DNA from: Haliea sp.
GTDB taxonomy: Bacteria > Pseudomonadota > Gammaproteobacteria > Pseudomonadales > Halieaceae
Assembly: GCA_016704305.1 (NCBI GenBank)
Contig: JADJAL010000036.1
Location: 5,793 to 69,792, forward strand
Direction: 5' to 3'
Length of the DNA: 64,000 nucleotides
Shown here one piece after another: positions 34,713-44,118 of the stretch (position 1 is the first letter of the stretch; the number at the start of each line of letters is the position of its first letter). The notes under the pieces were generated by a model, which ran no database searches, was not told the DNA's origin, and saw only the letters and a program-made list of their open reading frames with translations. The position numbers and the translations under genes were made by a program.

Positions 34713-37065
34713 ATGCGAAATAGTTTGACCCGACTGGTGCGCAAGTTTATTGGCGTTGGCCGTTGCTGCCTGCAGCGACAGCAATAACAACAATCAGGCC
34801 GGGACACCCATCGTGGTGCCGCGCCCTCCGCCCCCTCCGCCCGTGGTGCCGCCCGATGAAAATTCGGTGTTTGCGGTGGCCAATGGTTGCTATGCCATTT
34901 CGTCGGATGGCGGCGAGAACTTTATGTCGACACTTGATCATCTGGAGGATGGACCGGACACCCTCTTTGCTGCGGAAAGCGGCCTGACGCTTGATGAGAC
35001 GCCCGGCCCCAGCCGCTTTCTGCTGCGACCGTCTGATCTGGGCAAATACCTGTTGTACGATCACCGCGCGCTTTACCTGACCGCGGCTGGGCAGCAGCTT
35101 CTGGCCCAGGGCGCGCTCGCGTCGGATATCAGCGAAGTCGATGGCAAGGTCGTGGTTCAGGATCGTTTGCAGTCCGAGGGCGAATGGCGCTTGCTGGCCG
35201 CCCCCGACGCCAAATTCCTGTTGCAGCACATCCAGTCGGGCAACTATATCGGCGCGGATGGCGCCATGGTGGCCGAGGCTGATGCCGCGGCGCTGACATT
35301 CTCCCGGCAGACCGATTGCGCGGTCTTTCCGGAACTTTCCGTCGACGCAACCGGCGAGGTGAGTGTTACAGAGTTTGACGACGGCTCGCTGTTTGGCTTT
35401 GTCGAAGAGCATTCCCACCTGTTCACCAATCGGGCGTTTGGCGGCGGTGGTGTCTTCCACGGTGCGCCCTTCCATCCGCTGGGTGTGGAGCATGCGCTGC
35501 CAAGCTGTGAACTGAACCATGGCGAGGACGGGCGCAAGGATTTCATGGGCGCGACGTTTAATGAAGGCGTGGGTGACTTCAATGATCTTCTGCCCGCCAT
35601 CGCAGCCGGCATTCTGCCAAAGAAAGATCACGATACCGAGGGCTATCCGACGTTCACCGCATGGCCGGCGGCGCCGAGCAGCGCCACGCACCAGGTGCAG
35701 TATTACAAGTGGCTGGAGCGCGCCTACCTGTCGGGGCTGCGATTGCTGGTGCAACACGCCACCACCAACCAGGTGTTATGCCAGTTGGTCACCGGCATTG
35801 GCGCCAACCCCAAGCGCTACGACTGTAACGACATGGTCGCAGTGGACAGGATCATTGAGGATACCTATGCGCTGGAGCGCTACGTCGATGCACTTTCAGG
35901 CGGCCCCGGCAAAGGCTGGTTCCGCATTGTGTTCAGCCCTGCCGAGGCCAGGGAACAGATCAAGGCCGGCAAGCTGGCCGTGGTGCTCGGCATAGAGACT
36001 TCCGACCTGTTCGACTGCTTCCTGGTGCCACATGGCGGGTTCAGCAAATGCACGCCGGAAACTGTGGTGGCGAAGCTGGATGAATACCATAAAAAGGGTG
36101 TGCGCGTGCTGTTTCCAGTGCACAAATTTGACAACGCATTTTCCGCTGGCGATGGCGACAGGCGGGTGAGCGATGTCGGCAATTTTGGCCACACCGGTCA
36201 CTATTCCAACTTCACGTTGTGCCCGCCCGACCTGCTCACGTTCGACGGCGGATTCGACAGCGGCGGCCTGAACTTTGCGAATCTCAACCAGCCGCGCGAC
36301 GTTTACGATTCGCCGCCACCGTTTGACATGGGTGGCTTCGATGCCAACCCGGTCGGCGCGCTGTTGCCACATCTGGCGCTGTTGGGCGGTGGAAAGCTGG
36401 TGGGCGAGTACTGCCAGAACCACGGCTTTACCGATCTGGGTGAATTCCTGGTGATGGAAATGATGAAGCGCGGCATGGTGATCGAGGTCGATCACTTGCC
36501 GAGAAGGAGCTACAAACGCGCCTTCGAGATGCTCGTCGAGAACGATTATCCTGCCATCGGCAGTCACGGCCGCAACAACGGCGGCTTACTGTACGAACTG
36601 GGTGGTATGTCCAAGTTCAATTTTGGCCGCTGTCGCTCAGCTGAAGAGCCCGCCACGATGGCGAACAGCCTGCGGAGTCGTGTCGAGAAGATGCGCGAGG
36701 TCGGCGCCTTCGAGGCGGAAGGCTTCGGTTTTGACCTCAACGGCTTTGCCGGCGCGTCGGGGCCACGCTTTGGTGAGAACGCCCATTGCGCCGATCCGCA
36801 GACTGACGAGGGCATCACCTATCCCTTTACGTCCTATGCCGGTGATATCACCCTGCAGCAGCCGGTGGTGGGCAATCGCACGCTGGATTTCAACACTGAG
36901 GGCATGGTGCACCTGGGGCTGGTCGCGGAACTGATCGAAGATGCGCGCCGCGACGGTGTGACCGACGAGGACCTGGAACCGCTGTTCAAATCAGCCGAGG
37001 GTTACATCCGCGTGTGGGAGAAATCGGAGCGCAGGGCGGCCGAGTTAGCCCAGGCGACGGAGTAA
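34713..37065 (+). CDS. Large lipoprotein with peptidase M19/amidohydrolase-like domain (frameshifted in signal peptide)
   Basis: About 783 residues. ATG 34713 begins MRNSLTRLVRK. One extra T in the run 34746-34748 then breaks the frame. Removing it gives RKLLALAVAACSDSNNNN, a full lipoprotein signal with lipobox VAAC. A Pro-rich linker and a fascin-like segment (about 40-200, with GNYIGADG) follow. The large C-terminal domain has EEHSHLFTN near residue 225, VLGIETSD, YHKKGVRVLFPVH, VIEVDHLP and AIGSHG. This order of metal-site motifs fits a TIM-barrel M19 dipeptidase or amidohydrolase. Substrate unknown. A hairpin terminator follows the stop. Confidence 0.75.
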
Positions 37066-37077
37066 GATTCCGCTCAG

Positions 37078-37109
37078 GGCGGTCGGTGCCTGAACTGGCG
37101 CCGACCGCC
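37078..37109. terminator. Long hairpin between convergent genes
   Basis: GGCGGTCGGTGCC and GGCGCCGACCGCC pair over 12 of 13 positions around a 6-base loop, 12 bases after the M19-like stop. No T tract, so termination is likely but not certain. Confidence 0.5.
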
Positions 37110-37189
37110 TCCAGTTCAAAGCCCTTGTTGGTCGTGCCCTCGGCGGCGCGCTGGGGGATGCTCTTATGCGGGCGTCGCCGCCTGCAGTG

Positions 37190-38455
37190 TCAGGCGACAG
37201 TCATATCGCCGGCTGGCTGACACTCTTTCGATATCGCATGTATCAGTAACATCAGCGCCTTGATGTGCGGCCCCAGCACGAGTTTGCCGGTGTTCATCAG
37301 GCTGACTGCAATGTCCCGCTGCGGGTCTGCCCAGCACACGATATTGGCGTAGCCGAGGTGGCCGAATGCGAATTGCGAATCCAGGCCGTACATGCCCACG
37401 GGCGAGCCGCCCAGCATAAACCCCGCGCTGTAGCGCATCGGCAGCAGGAGTGACCGGTCCAGGTGGAATCCGCCCAGTGATCGGGTCGCCTGGTGTACCG
37501 TAAGGGGATCGAGAATTTGCTTGCCCTGCCAGCGGCCCTTGTCCAGCAACATCTGGTAGAACCGGCTCACTTCCTCGGCGGTCGCATACAGGTTGGCGGA
37601 CGGCACGATCGCGCTGTAAAAGCGCGGGTCGTTGGTCATCTCAACCGCCGTGTCAGGATGCGTCCCCAACACCGTGGCGAGCGCCCGATTCACCAGCGAA
37701 CTGTTCAAGCCAGTGGTGGTATTGAGTGCGGCACGCGCCTGGTCGCGTTTACTCAACCCGTAGCTGAAATAGCGCATGCCCATCGGCTTGCTGATGTAGC
37801 GCTGCAGGTATTGCTGCGCGTCCAGGCCGGTCGTCACCTTGATCAGTTCGTTGAATATAAAGCCCGAGGTCAGCGTGTGGTAACCCTGGGAGCGGCCTTC
37901 GGAGTCGGTGGATGCCGATGCGCAGATCATCGCTGTCGCCGCATCGTGATCGAATAGCAGGTTGACATCCGTGTCTGGCGGGAGTTTGGCAATGCCGCTG
38001 CGGTGGGTGAGCAGTTGCCACAGCGTGATGCTGCCCTTGCCATTGGCCGCGAACGCGGGCAGGTAATAACTCACCGGGTAGAGCAGGTTGACCTTGCCCT
38101 GCTCCGCCAGCAGGTGAACGAGCACGGCAGTGACCGCCTTGGACGCAGAGAACAGGCAGATCGGCGTGTCGAGAGAGGCGATCTTGTCCTCGCGGTAATG
38201 ACCGAGGCTGCGGTTGAGTACGATCTCGCCCCTGCGCCGCAGGCACAGCGACAGCAGCGGATAGACACCCGAGCGGTACAGTTCTTCGCACGCCTCCCAG
38301 ATACGCGCCACCGATTCGGTAGTGAGATCGGCGCGCGCCGGATCCACTTCAGTGGCGCTGTCGACATCGCAGACGGTTGCCAGGTCCCGTGGCACGGGCA
38401 CGGTTCGAAATAGCTTGCGACGGAGACCGTCGCGGTAGTGGGCACGCTTGTTCAT
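37190..38455 (-). CDS. Serine hydrolase of the beta-lactamase/transpeptidase-like family (class C type)
   Basis: 421-residue penicillin-binding-like hydrolase. The catalytic SxxK is SASK in CLFSASKAVTAVLVH near residue 108. The second motif appears as YSYG/YHT-type sequence (GYHTLTSGFIFNEL near 200), and a late HLGYAN stands where HxG or KTG occurs. No signal peptide is obvious, so it is probably an intracellular esterase of family VIII. ATG 38455 is used; an upstream in-frame TTG at 38476 has no ribosome site. Converges with the M19-like lipoprotein gene. Confidence 0.8.
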   Translation of the reverse strand: MNKRAHYRDGLRRKLFRTVPVPRDLATVCDVDSATEVDPARADLTTESVARIWEACEELYRSGVYPLLSLCLRRRGEIVLNRSLGHYREDKIASLDTPICLFSASKAVTAVLVHLLAEQGKVNLLYPVSYYLPAFAANGKGSITLWQLLTHRSGIAKLPPDTDVNLLFDHDAATAMICASASTDSEGRSQGYHTLTSGFIFNELIKVTTGLDAQQYLQRYISKPMGMRYFSYGLSKRDQARAALNTTTGLNSSLVNRALATVLGTHPDTAVEMTNDPRFYSAIVPSANLYATAEEVSRFYQMLLDKGRWQGKQILDPLTVHQATRSLGGFHLDRSLLLPMRYSAGFMLGGSPVGMYGLDSQFAFGHLGYANIVCWADPQRDIAVSLMNTGKLVLGPHIKALMLLIHAISKECQPAGDMTVA

Positions 38456-38553
38456 GGGGTATCCAGGTATGCGCAAATTGGACTTGGGGTAGTTGGCACA
38501 GTGTGAGTCAGCTTTTTTGTACGCCGCAGTAGCGATCTATACATGCGCGCCGT

Positions 38554-39516
38554 TCATTGCTCGAAGACATCGACGTCGATGCGAAATATCTCAAAGGGCG
38601 TGTCCAGCGGCTGCTTCAGGACGAAGTTCAGGACATCGCTCTTGATGACATACAGCGCGGACTCGGCCACGGTCGCCGTGGACAGGCCGCTGGTCTGTTC
38701 TGAGTTCACGACCTCGCCCGCGTTGAAATCCTGATTCAGGCGAATGCGGCTGACGCTGGCATTGGAGACCGAGTAGACATCACCGTCCAGTACCGCCAGC
38801 CCGTCCGGCGAGGGCAGGGCATCGCCCGTCAATACGATGGGCTCCACCGTCGCGCCATCGGGCAGGCTGACGCGCAGCAGTGACGCGGGAAAGAACCTGG
38901 CCACGATCAACGCCGATTCATCGGGCGTCAGCGCGATACCGTTCAAGCCGAGGCCAGCGCCGGTGACGTCCGCCAGCAGCGGGTCCGAGACCAGAATGGC
39001 GGCGCTTCCCGTGGCGGCATCGAGTCGGTAGAGGTTGGGATTGGCCGGGTCGGTGACGTAGGCGATGCCCGCGCTGTCCAGTACGAGATCGTTGCAGGAG
39101 CCGCTGCCCGCAACCGCGCCGAGGAAAAATTCCTGGGCTAACTCGCCGCTGGCAAGGTCGAACACCCACACCCGGTTGTCGCCGCCATCGACCTTCTGCG
39201 CGCAGACCCACAGGCGCCTGCGCTGCGCGTCCACTTTCGTGCCCACCAGCTCGGCGCGGTTGTCCGCCGCGTGAAAGACCGAGTCCCGCCCCTCTGCGTC
39301 AACGCGCACGATGCCACCGCCTTGAAGGCTGGTGGCATAGAACATGCGCTCTTCGGGGTCGTACGCGACACCCTCAGGCACGCTGTCGGGGCTGCTGAGC
39401 ACATAGCGGTCGGCCAGCGGCGTGAGCGCGATGCCTGTTCCTTTGGCGTCATTGGAATCGCTGCAGGCAGCCGTTAGTGCGGCAATGCACGCGAGAAGGG
39501 CGGCGATTATTCGCAT
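38554..39516 (-). CDS. Lipoprotein with SMP-30/NHL-like beta-propeller
   Basis: 320-residue predicted lipoprotein. ATG 39516, behind a CGGAAG site, opens a signal with lipobox LTAAC. The mature region is made of six-bladed propeller strands with the SMP-30-like pattern PEGVAYDPEERMFYATSLQGG, CNDLVLDSAGIAYVTDPANPNLYRLD and GLNGIALTPDESALIVA. The metal-site acidic residues of true gluconolactonases cannot all be placed, so enzymatic function is unsure. It shares the CSDSN mature start with other lipoproteins here. It lies between a serine hydrolase and a sulfotransferase, all on the minus strand. Confidence 0.78.
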   Translation of the reverse strand: MRIIAALLACIAALTAACSDSNDAKGTGIALTPLADRYVLSSPDSVPEGVAYDPEERMFYATSLQGGGIVRVDAEGRDSVFHAADNRAELVGTKVDAQRRRLWVCAQKVDGGDNRVWVFDLASGELAQEFFLGAVAGSGSCNDLVLDSAGIAYVTDPANPNLYRLDAATGSAAILVSDPLLADVTGAGLGLNGIALTPDESALIVARFFPASLLRVSLPDGATVEPIVLTGDALPSPDGLAVLDGDVYSVSNASVSRIRLNQDFNAGEVVNSEQTSGLSTATVAESALYVIKSDVLNFVLKQPLDTPFEIFRIDVDVFEQ

Positions 39517-39576
39517 GGCGATCAGCTTCCGGTTATTTTTTTCGTTGGTCACTGAATAACGTTTGGCGACAGCTTG

Positions 39577-40290
39577 TCAAGCGCTTTCGATGGCGGGGAT
39601 GAGGGGATAACCCCAGGCGCTGATCGTCGCGCTATGCTGCGCAAAGACGTCGTTCATCGCAGCCAGGGAAGCCGCGGAGAGCGTGGCGATTTTCTTGCTG
39701 TTCAGATCGGTAATCGGGCGATTGACCGTGCCGTCGATCGAATGCACTTCAAAGTGTCCGGCGTGGTCCATGTCGCCCAGCACAGGCATGAATGCCGCCA
39801 GTTTCGCGCACATCGCAACAGGGTCCTGAACCAGCGATTCATACGTCATCACCATCACGTCCTCCAACTGCTGCGCGTTTTCAAGCTGCTTGCGCAGGCA
39901 CATCATCGAAAAGTTGGCCGCGCGTGTTGCCGTAAAGTGATTGCGCCGCATCAGGCCCTCGGCCTGGGCGTACGGATTTCTCACCATCACGATGAATTTC
40001 ACCGGCTGGAAATGCGCTCGGATGTCGCGCGTGCGAATCAGGTTGGGCGGACTTTTCTCCAGCAACACGGGCTTGCTCTTGTCCCAGTAGTTCTCCCAGA
40101 CGGCTTTGATCTGTGGCCAGGGAAGCGTGCGTTCGGCGTTCCACGGCTTGTCGCGCATCAGCTCTTTAAGCTCCGGCAAAAATTGGCCTTCCATTGGCAA
40201 CGCAGACACATTGATAGACGTCGACAGCAGCTTCCACAGCAGCGTGGAGCCGGAATAGGGCGGGCAGAGAATAAACAGGTAAGACGACAT
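39577..40290 (-). CDS. Sulfotransferase family protein
   Basis: PAPS-dependent sulfotransferase of 237 residues. The 5'-phosphosulfate loop is CPPYSGSTLLWKLL at residues 9-22. The 3'-phosphate site is FIVMVRNPYAQAEG near residue 100, containing the conserved Arg and the Ser/Ala position. A LEKSPPN segment near residue 77 supplies a catalytic-region Lys. It is cytoplasmic, with no membrane segment. The acceptor could be a lipid, sugar or small molecule; nothing nearby shows which. PAPS supply is consistent with the sulfate uptake operon elsewhere in the window. Confidence 0.82.
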   Translation of the reverse strand: MSSYLFILCPPYSGSTLLWKLLSTSINVSALPMEGQFLPELKELMRDKPWNAERTLPWPQIKAVWENYWDKSKPVLLEKSPPNLIRTRDIRAHFQPVKFIVMVRNPYAQAEGLMRRNHFTATRAANFSMMCLRKQLENAQQLEDVMVMTYESLVQDPVAMCAKLAAFMPVLGDMDHAGHFEVHSIDGTVNRPITDLNSKKIATLSAASLAAMNDVFAQHSATISAWGYPLIPAIESA

Positions 40291-40328
40291 CGGAATTCGC
40301 TGCGCTGTCGGTGAATTGAACGAGGACT

Positions 40329-40337
40329 TGTTATAGT
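40329..40337 (+). promoter_or_regulatory. Extended -10 element upstream of the SPFH gene
   Basis: TGTTATAGT matches the extended -10 form TGnTATAAT in all but one base, 73 bases before the SPFH start codon. No good -35 is seen at standard spacing, as is common with extended -10 promoters. Confidence 0.4.
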
Positions 40338-40409
40338 CTGCACACTAGCAGAGCATGACAGCATGTTCCAGCATCCGCCGGTCGCGGATCTATCTTCAGG
40401 GAGAAGGCT

Positions 40410-41342
40410 ATGGAAAGTGGATTTAGTATCGGCGCGATGTTGTTTGTCGCCCTGGCCGTCATCACCGTATTGGCCGGCGCCAAAATGGTGCCGCAGGGAT
40501 CGGCGTGGACTGTCGAGCGTTTCGGGCGTTACACCAAAACGCTGAAGCCGGGTCTGAACATCATCGTGCCGTACATCGACCGCATAGGGCACAAGGTGAA
40601 CATGATGGAGACGGTGCTGGAGATCGTTCCGCAGGATGTCATCTCCAGCGACAACGCAATGGTGACGACCGATGCCGTGTGTTTCTACCAGGTGCAGTTC
40701 GCAGAGAAAGCGGCCTATGAGGTGAGTAATCGTGAACAGGCCATGCAGAATCTGGTGATGACCAATATTCGCGCGGTGATCGGCTCGATGGAACTGGACG
40801 CGATGTTGTCCAGCCGTGATCGCATCAACGCCGAACTGCTCAATAAAGTCGACGAGGCGACGACGCACTGGGGTATCAAGGTGACGCGCATCGAAATCAA
40901 GGATATCGCGCCATCGCACGACCTGGTGGAATCCATGGCGCGGCAGATGAAAGCGGAGCGGGAAAAGCGCGCGACCGTGCTGGAAGCCGAGGGGCAACGC
41001 CAGGCGGCGATCCAGGTGGCGGAAGGCCAGAAGCAGGCATTGATTCTGCAGGCGGAAGGCGAACTCGAAGCGGCGATGCGCCAGGCCGAGGCGCGCGAGC
41101 GATTGGCTGAGGCTGAGGCCAAGGCGACGCAACTGGTCAGCAAGGCCATCGATGAAGGCAACAGCCAGGCCATCAACTACTTCATTGCGACCAAGTACAC
41201 GGAAGCCCTCGGGCAGTTGGCGGCATCACCCAATAACAAGGTCATGATGATTCCGCTGGAGGCTGCCAGCCTGATCGGTTCGATAGCCGGAATTGCGGAG
41301 CTGGTAAGGCAGCCCGTCAAGACCGACGAAGCCGCAGTCTGA
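40410..41342 (+). CDS. qmcA: SPFH/band 7 membrane protease regulator, QmcA/stomatin-like
   Basis: 310-residue slipin/stomatin-type protein with one N-terminal membrane segment (about residues 5-25) and a band 7 domain. The domain starts KMVPQGSAWTVERFGRYTKTLKPGLNIIVP, whose first half is the family hallmark. A long Ala/Glu-rich coiled coil (residues 180-240, EAEGQRQAAIQVAEGQKQA) mediates oligomerisation. A GGGAGAAGG site precedes the ATG. It forms an operon with the NfeD gene 15 bases downstream, the usual pairing. It organises membrane microdomains and modulates proteases such as FtsH. Confidence 0.9.
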   Translation: MESGFSIGAMLFVALAVITVLAGAKMVPQGSAWTVERFGRYTKTLKPGLNIIVPYIDRIGHKVNMMETVLEIVPQDVISSDNAMVTTDAVCFYQVQFAEKAAYEVSNREQAMQNLVMTNIRAVIGSMELDAMLSSRDRINAELLNKVDEATTHWGIKVTRIEIKDIAPSHDLVESMARQMKAEREKRATVLEAEGQRQAAIQVAEGQKQALILQAEGELEAAMRQAEARERLAEAEAKATQLVSKAIDEGNSQAINYFIATKYTEALGQLAASPNNKVMMIPLEAASLIGSIAGIAELVRQPVKTDEAAV

Positions 41343-41357
41343 GCGAGGGGGCTGCGC

Positions 41358-41804
41358 ATGGAACTCGTTACTCAATTACAGGCGTGGCACTGGTTCGCAC
41401 TGGCAGTGATTTTGATCGTGCTGGAGGTGACGACCACCGTGGGTTTCCTGCTCGGTATCGCATTTGCCGCGCTGGCGCTCGCGATCGCAGGCTATGTGGT
41501 TCCAGGGCTTCCCTGGGACTGGCAACTGCTGTCTTTTGGCGTGCTTTCCGTGTTGCTGACAGTGGGTTATCGGCGGTATTTCAAACCGGTCAATGACGCG
41601 ACGGACAATCCGACGCTGAATGATCGCGCGGCACAGATGATTGGCACATCGTTTGTGCTCGGTGTTGAGCTGGATCGCAGCGGGGCGGACATGGTGGGCG
41701 ACACACGCTGGGCACTGCGCAGTGCGGGCCGAATCGACAAGGGTGCGCGTGTGCGGGTGGTCGGCGTTGACGGCATGGTGCTGCGCATAGAGGAAGATGC
41801 ATAG
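41358..41804 (+). CDS. NfeD-like membrane protein
   Basis: 148-residue short NfeD protein with two or three membrane helices (residues 10-75) and a C-terminal OB-fold domain. The OB fold has the motif GTSFVLGVELDRSGADMVGDTRWALRS and ends VRVVGVDGMVLRIEE. It belongs to the class lacking the N-terminal ClpP-like protease. It is the partner of the adjacent SPFH protein and likely acts with it in membrane quality control. Confidence 0.9.
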   Translation: MELVTQLQAWHWFALAVILIVLEVTTTVGFLLGIAFAALALAIAGYVVPGLPWDWQLLSFGVLSVLLTVGYRRYFKPVNDATDNPTLNDRAAQMIGTSFVLGVELDRSGADMVGDTRWALRSAGRIDKGARVRVVGVDGMVLRIEEDA

Positions 41805-41835
41805 CCCTCAAAAGGTGACAATACACGCGCGTCTC

Positions 41836-41850
41836 TGACAAAAAACGTCA
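41836..41850. promoter_or_regulatory. Candidate activator-binding palindrome upstream of the PEP-CTERM gene
   Basis: TGACAAAAAACGTCA has perfect TGAC/GTCA arms around seven bases. It is centred about 120 bases before the predicted sigma-54 start site, the distance usual for an enhancer-binding protein site. A further GTGACA half lies at 41815-41820. Confidence 0.4.
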
Positions 41851-41939
41851 CTTTCTGTACTACCTCCACGAGCCCTGCGCATCCTGATATCACCCATAAA
41901 TATCATTAAGACATTGTTTTATATAAAAAATACATATCA

Positions 41940-41955
41940 TGGCACCAAGGTTGCA
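41940..41955 (+). promoter_or_regulatory. Sigma-54 promoter of the PEP-CTERM gene
   Basis: TGGCACCAAGGTTGCA fits the RpoN consensus, with GG at 41941-41942 and GC at 41953-41954, ten bases apart. The gene starts at 42014. PEP-CTERM genes are known to be controlled by the PrsK/PrsR two-component system through sigma-54 promoters. Confidence 0.8.
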
Positions 41956-42013
41956 GTTCTGAATCCGTAACAAGGGCGTTTAGCCCAAAAATTAAAACTC
42001 GGAGACTGAACAA

Positions 42014-42697
42014 ATGACTATCCACAAGGGGCTTTCTTTATCGACATGCTTTTTGGCGGCCTTCTGGGCCGCCGGCGCTAACGCGTTATTTATCGACACC
42101 TTTGATACGGATGCCTCGGTGCTGGTGCTCGCTGCATCTCCGGCATCCGACTCCGCCGCTACCCCGGACAGTGGTGCGGGCATGATTGGCGACCGCACCC
42201 TGACCGTGAATAAAACTGTGGGTGGTGGCGGTGGCGCTAACGGTGCCTACGCCGATGTTATCGGCGGTCTTTTGGCCATGGCCAATGGACCGGTCACCAA
42301 TTCCATTATCACAGTGGACTGGGTGTTCAGCGGCACGGACCTGACCGAGGCCGGCAGCAAGAACGGCTTTTTCCTCGGCCTGCCGAACCCGATCGATAAC
42401 GACCTGACGGTCAGCCTTTCCATCAACGGTGGAACCGCCACGTCGAAGTTGTTCCTCGATGGCTCCTCTGGAGCGGATTTCTTTTTCCCCTTCATCGACT
42501 TTGCCAATGCGGGTGACGCTGCTTCAGCGACCTCTATTCGGCTGCAGTTCACCAGTTCCAACGCCTGGGATGCCCAGGTCGACTTTATCGAAACCGTTGG
42601 GCCGCCACCTGAAGTGGCTGAGCCCGCCTCACTGGCCCTGTTCGGCATCAGCATGGCCGGCCTGGGCTGGGCGCGGCGCCGGCAGTCTGCTGCCTGA
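42014..42697 (+). CDS. PEP-CTERM sorting domain protein
   Basis: 227-residue secreted protein with an N-terminal signal (to about residue 24, ANA) and a C-terminal PEP-CTERM tripartite signal. The signal is AEPASLALFGISMAGLGWARRR: motif EPAS, a hydrophobic helix, then basic residues. It would be processed by exosortase (EpsH/XrtA type) and exported with exopolysaccharide. The body is Gly/Asp/Ser rich beta sequence with VDFIETVGPPPEV before the motif, and has no catalytic residues. GGAG lies nine bases before the ATG. No exosortase gene is in this window. A clean hairpin terminator follows. Confidence 0.9.
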   Translation: MTIHKGLSLSTCFLAAFWAAGANALFIDTFDTDASVLVLAASPASDSAATPDSGAGMIGDRTLTVNKTVGGGGGANGAYADVIGGLLAMANGPVTNSIITVDWVFSGTDLTEAGSKNGFFLGLPNPIDNDLTVSLSINGGTATSKLFLDGSSGADFFFPFIDFANAGDAASATSIRLQFTSSNAWDAQVDFIETVGPPPEVAEPASLALFGISMAGLGWARRRQSAA

Positions 42698-42725
42698 ACC
42701 GGCGGAACTGACTCTCCCCAATACC

Positions 42726-42748
42726 CGAAGCCCCTTAATGGGGCTTCG
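42726..42748. terminator. Hairpin terminator between PEP-CTERM and sigma factor genes
   Basis: CGAAGCCCC-TTAAT-GGGGCTTCG is a perfect 9-base stem in the 60 bases between two convergent genes. A short ATTTC follows on the plus side. Confidence 0.75.
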
Positions 42749-42757
42749 TCATTTCAA

Positions 42758-44050
42758 TCAACCATCTGCTTCCTGGTGGTCCCGATAAGCCTCCACAATG
42801 CCTGCATCGTTGCGCAATTTGGCGAGAGCGGACACTTCCAACTGTCGCACCCATTCGGTTGACACCTCCATCTGCACGGCGATTTCTGCACGGGATCGCG
42901 GGGCGCCCCTATCCAATCCCCAGCGCTGGATGACAACGCGCTGTTCAGAGGGCTCCAGTATATGGATGCTTTGCATCAGGCAGTGGTTCAACGAGCTCTG
43001 CTCGGCGGCACCGCTCGTCGATGCGAAGGGACCCCCCGTGAGTGTTTCTCCCAGTGTCGGTCCATCTGTTCCGCCATCGGTCGTGGCGTCCAGTGAGACA
43101 GAAAGGTTGCCAACCTGCTGCAGCTGCCGCAGCGCGTCCGGGTCCATGTCCAGGGACTGCGCGAGCGTTTGCACATCCGGCTTGTTCCCGGTGGTATTGG
43201 TAAGGTTGAGGCGTGCCCTGTGCATGCGGGAAATCTTTTCATTCACGCCAGCGGGGTAGCGTACAATGCCGCGCTGTTCCTCGATGGTGCCCTGTACGGC
43301 CTGGTTGATCCAGTTGTAGGCATACGTGCTGAAGCGATAGCCTTTGTGCTGCTCGAATTTCTCGGCGGCCCGGATCAGCCCCACCACACCGTTCTGGATG
43401 AGATCCCGATAGGGCACGCCGCGCCCCGCCGAGCGCCCGGCTATAGAAAGGACCAGTCGCAGATTGTGATTGACCAGTTGTTCGCGCGCGGCGTAATACG
43501 CTGCAAGGTATTGGCGCAGTGCATCCACGGTTGCCGCCCCGGGGCGCTCGGTTTTGGCGTCCGCTATTGCTGGCAGCTGTTCATACCAATACAGCAGCGC
43601 CGCCGCCACGCCGCGCGGCGTGCCATCACTGACCAGGTTTTCTGCCAGGCCGACAACCAGGCCCGCAGGTAACTGCAGGGCAGCGATAGCCTTCTGGTCG
43701 CGCTTCTTGCTGGCCGGCCCCGAAATACACTTGCAGAACCTGATCAATGCTGGCCGCTGCGCCCCGCCTTTGAGCAACCCCACCTGTTCGCGACGCAGCA
43801 GATAGTAGTGCTCACGTATCTCGCAGTCGTCCAACGTCGGCGGGTTGTCCAGTGTTGCCGCTGCCCATGCACCCAGGTAATGCCGGCAGTACTCGTCCAC
43901 GACAAACAGCTGCTGCATCTCTTCAAGAGCCTGCCATTTCTTCAGGTCCGCCGCCTGCTCGTCCTGCGCTGTCAGCAGCGGGTACCTTCGCACCCCGGTA
44001 AACAGCAGGTCGAGCGCAGCACGGTCATTGTCTTTCGCCAGTTCGCCCAT
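42758..44050 (-). CDS. Sigma-70 family RNA polymerase sigma factor (group 2-like) with unusual N-terminal extension
   Basis: 430-residue alternative sigma factor. Region 2 is HNLRLVLSIAGRS and LIQNGVVGLIRAAEKFE with YRFSTYAYNWINQAVQ (core binding and -10 recognition). Region 3 and the region 4 helix-turn-helix (SRAEIAVQMEVSTEWVRQLEVSALAKLR) follow. About 170 N-terminal residues, including a Cys pair CKC, do not resemble region 1 of RpoD/RpoS and are unrecognised. ATG 44050 is chosen for its GAGGAG site. It is divergent from the MerR/LitR-like gene, with an inverted repeat between them, so it is probably controlled by that regulator as in other light-responsive clusters. Confidence 0.85.
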   Translation of the reverse strand: MGELAKDNDRAALDLLFTGVRRYPLLTAQDEQAADLKKWQALEEMQQLFVVDEYCRHYLGAWAAATLDNPPTLDDCEIREHYYLLRREQVGLLKGGAQRPALIRFCKCISGPASKKRDQKAIAALQLPAGLVVGLAENLVSDGTPRGVAAALLYWYEQLPAIADAKTERPGAATVDALRQYLAAYYAAREQLVNHNLRLVLSIAGRSAGRGVPYRDLIQNGVVGLIRAAEKFEQHKGYRFSTYAYNWINQAVQGTIEEQRGIVRYPAGVNEKISRMHRARLNLTNTTGNKPDVQTLAQSLDMDPDALRQLQQVGNLSVSLDATTDGGTDGPTLGETLTGGPFASTSGAAEQSSLNHCLMQSIHILEPSEQRVVIQRWGLDRGAPRSRAEIAVQMEVSTEWVRQLEVSALAKLRNDAGIVEAYRDHQEADG

Positions 44051-44118
44051 CGATGTCGCTCCTCGGTTGTCGTGATATATACGCAAGCGGAGCGCCCTCA
44101 TGGCGGGTTTCGCGGGCA

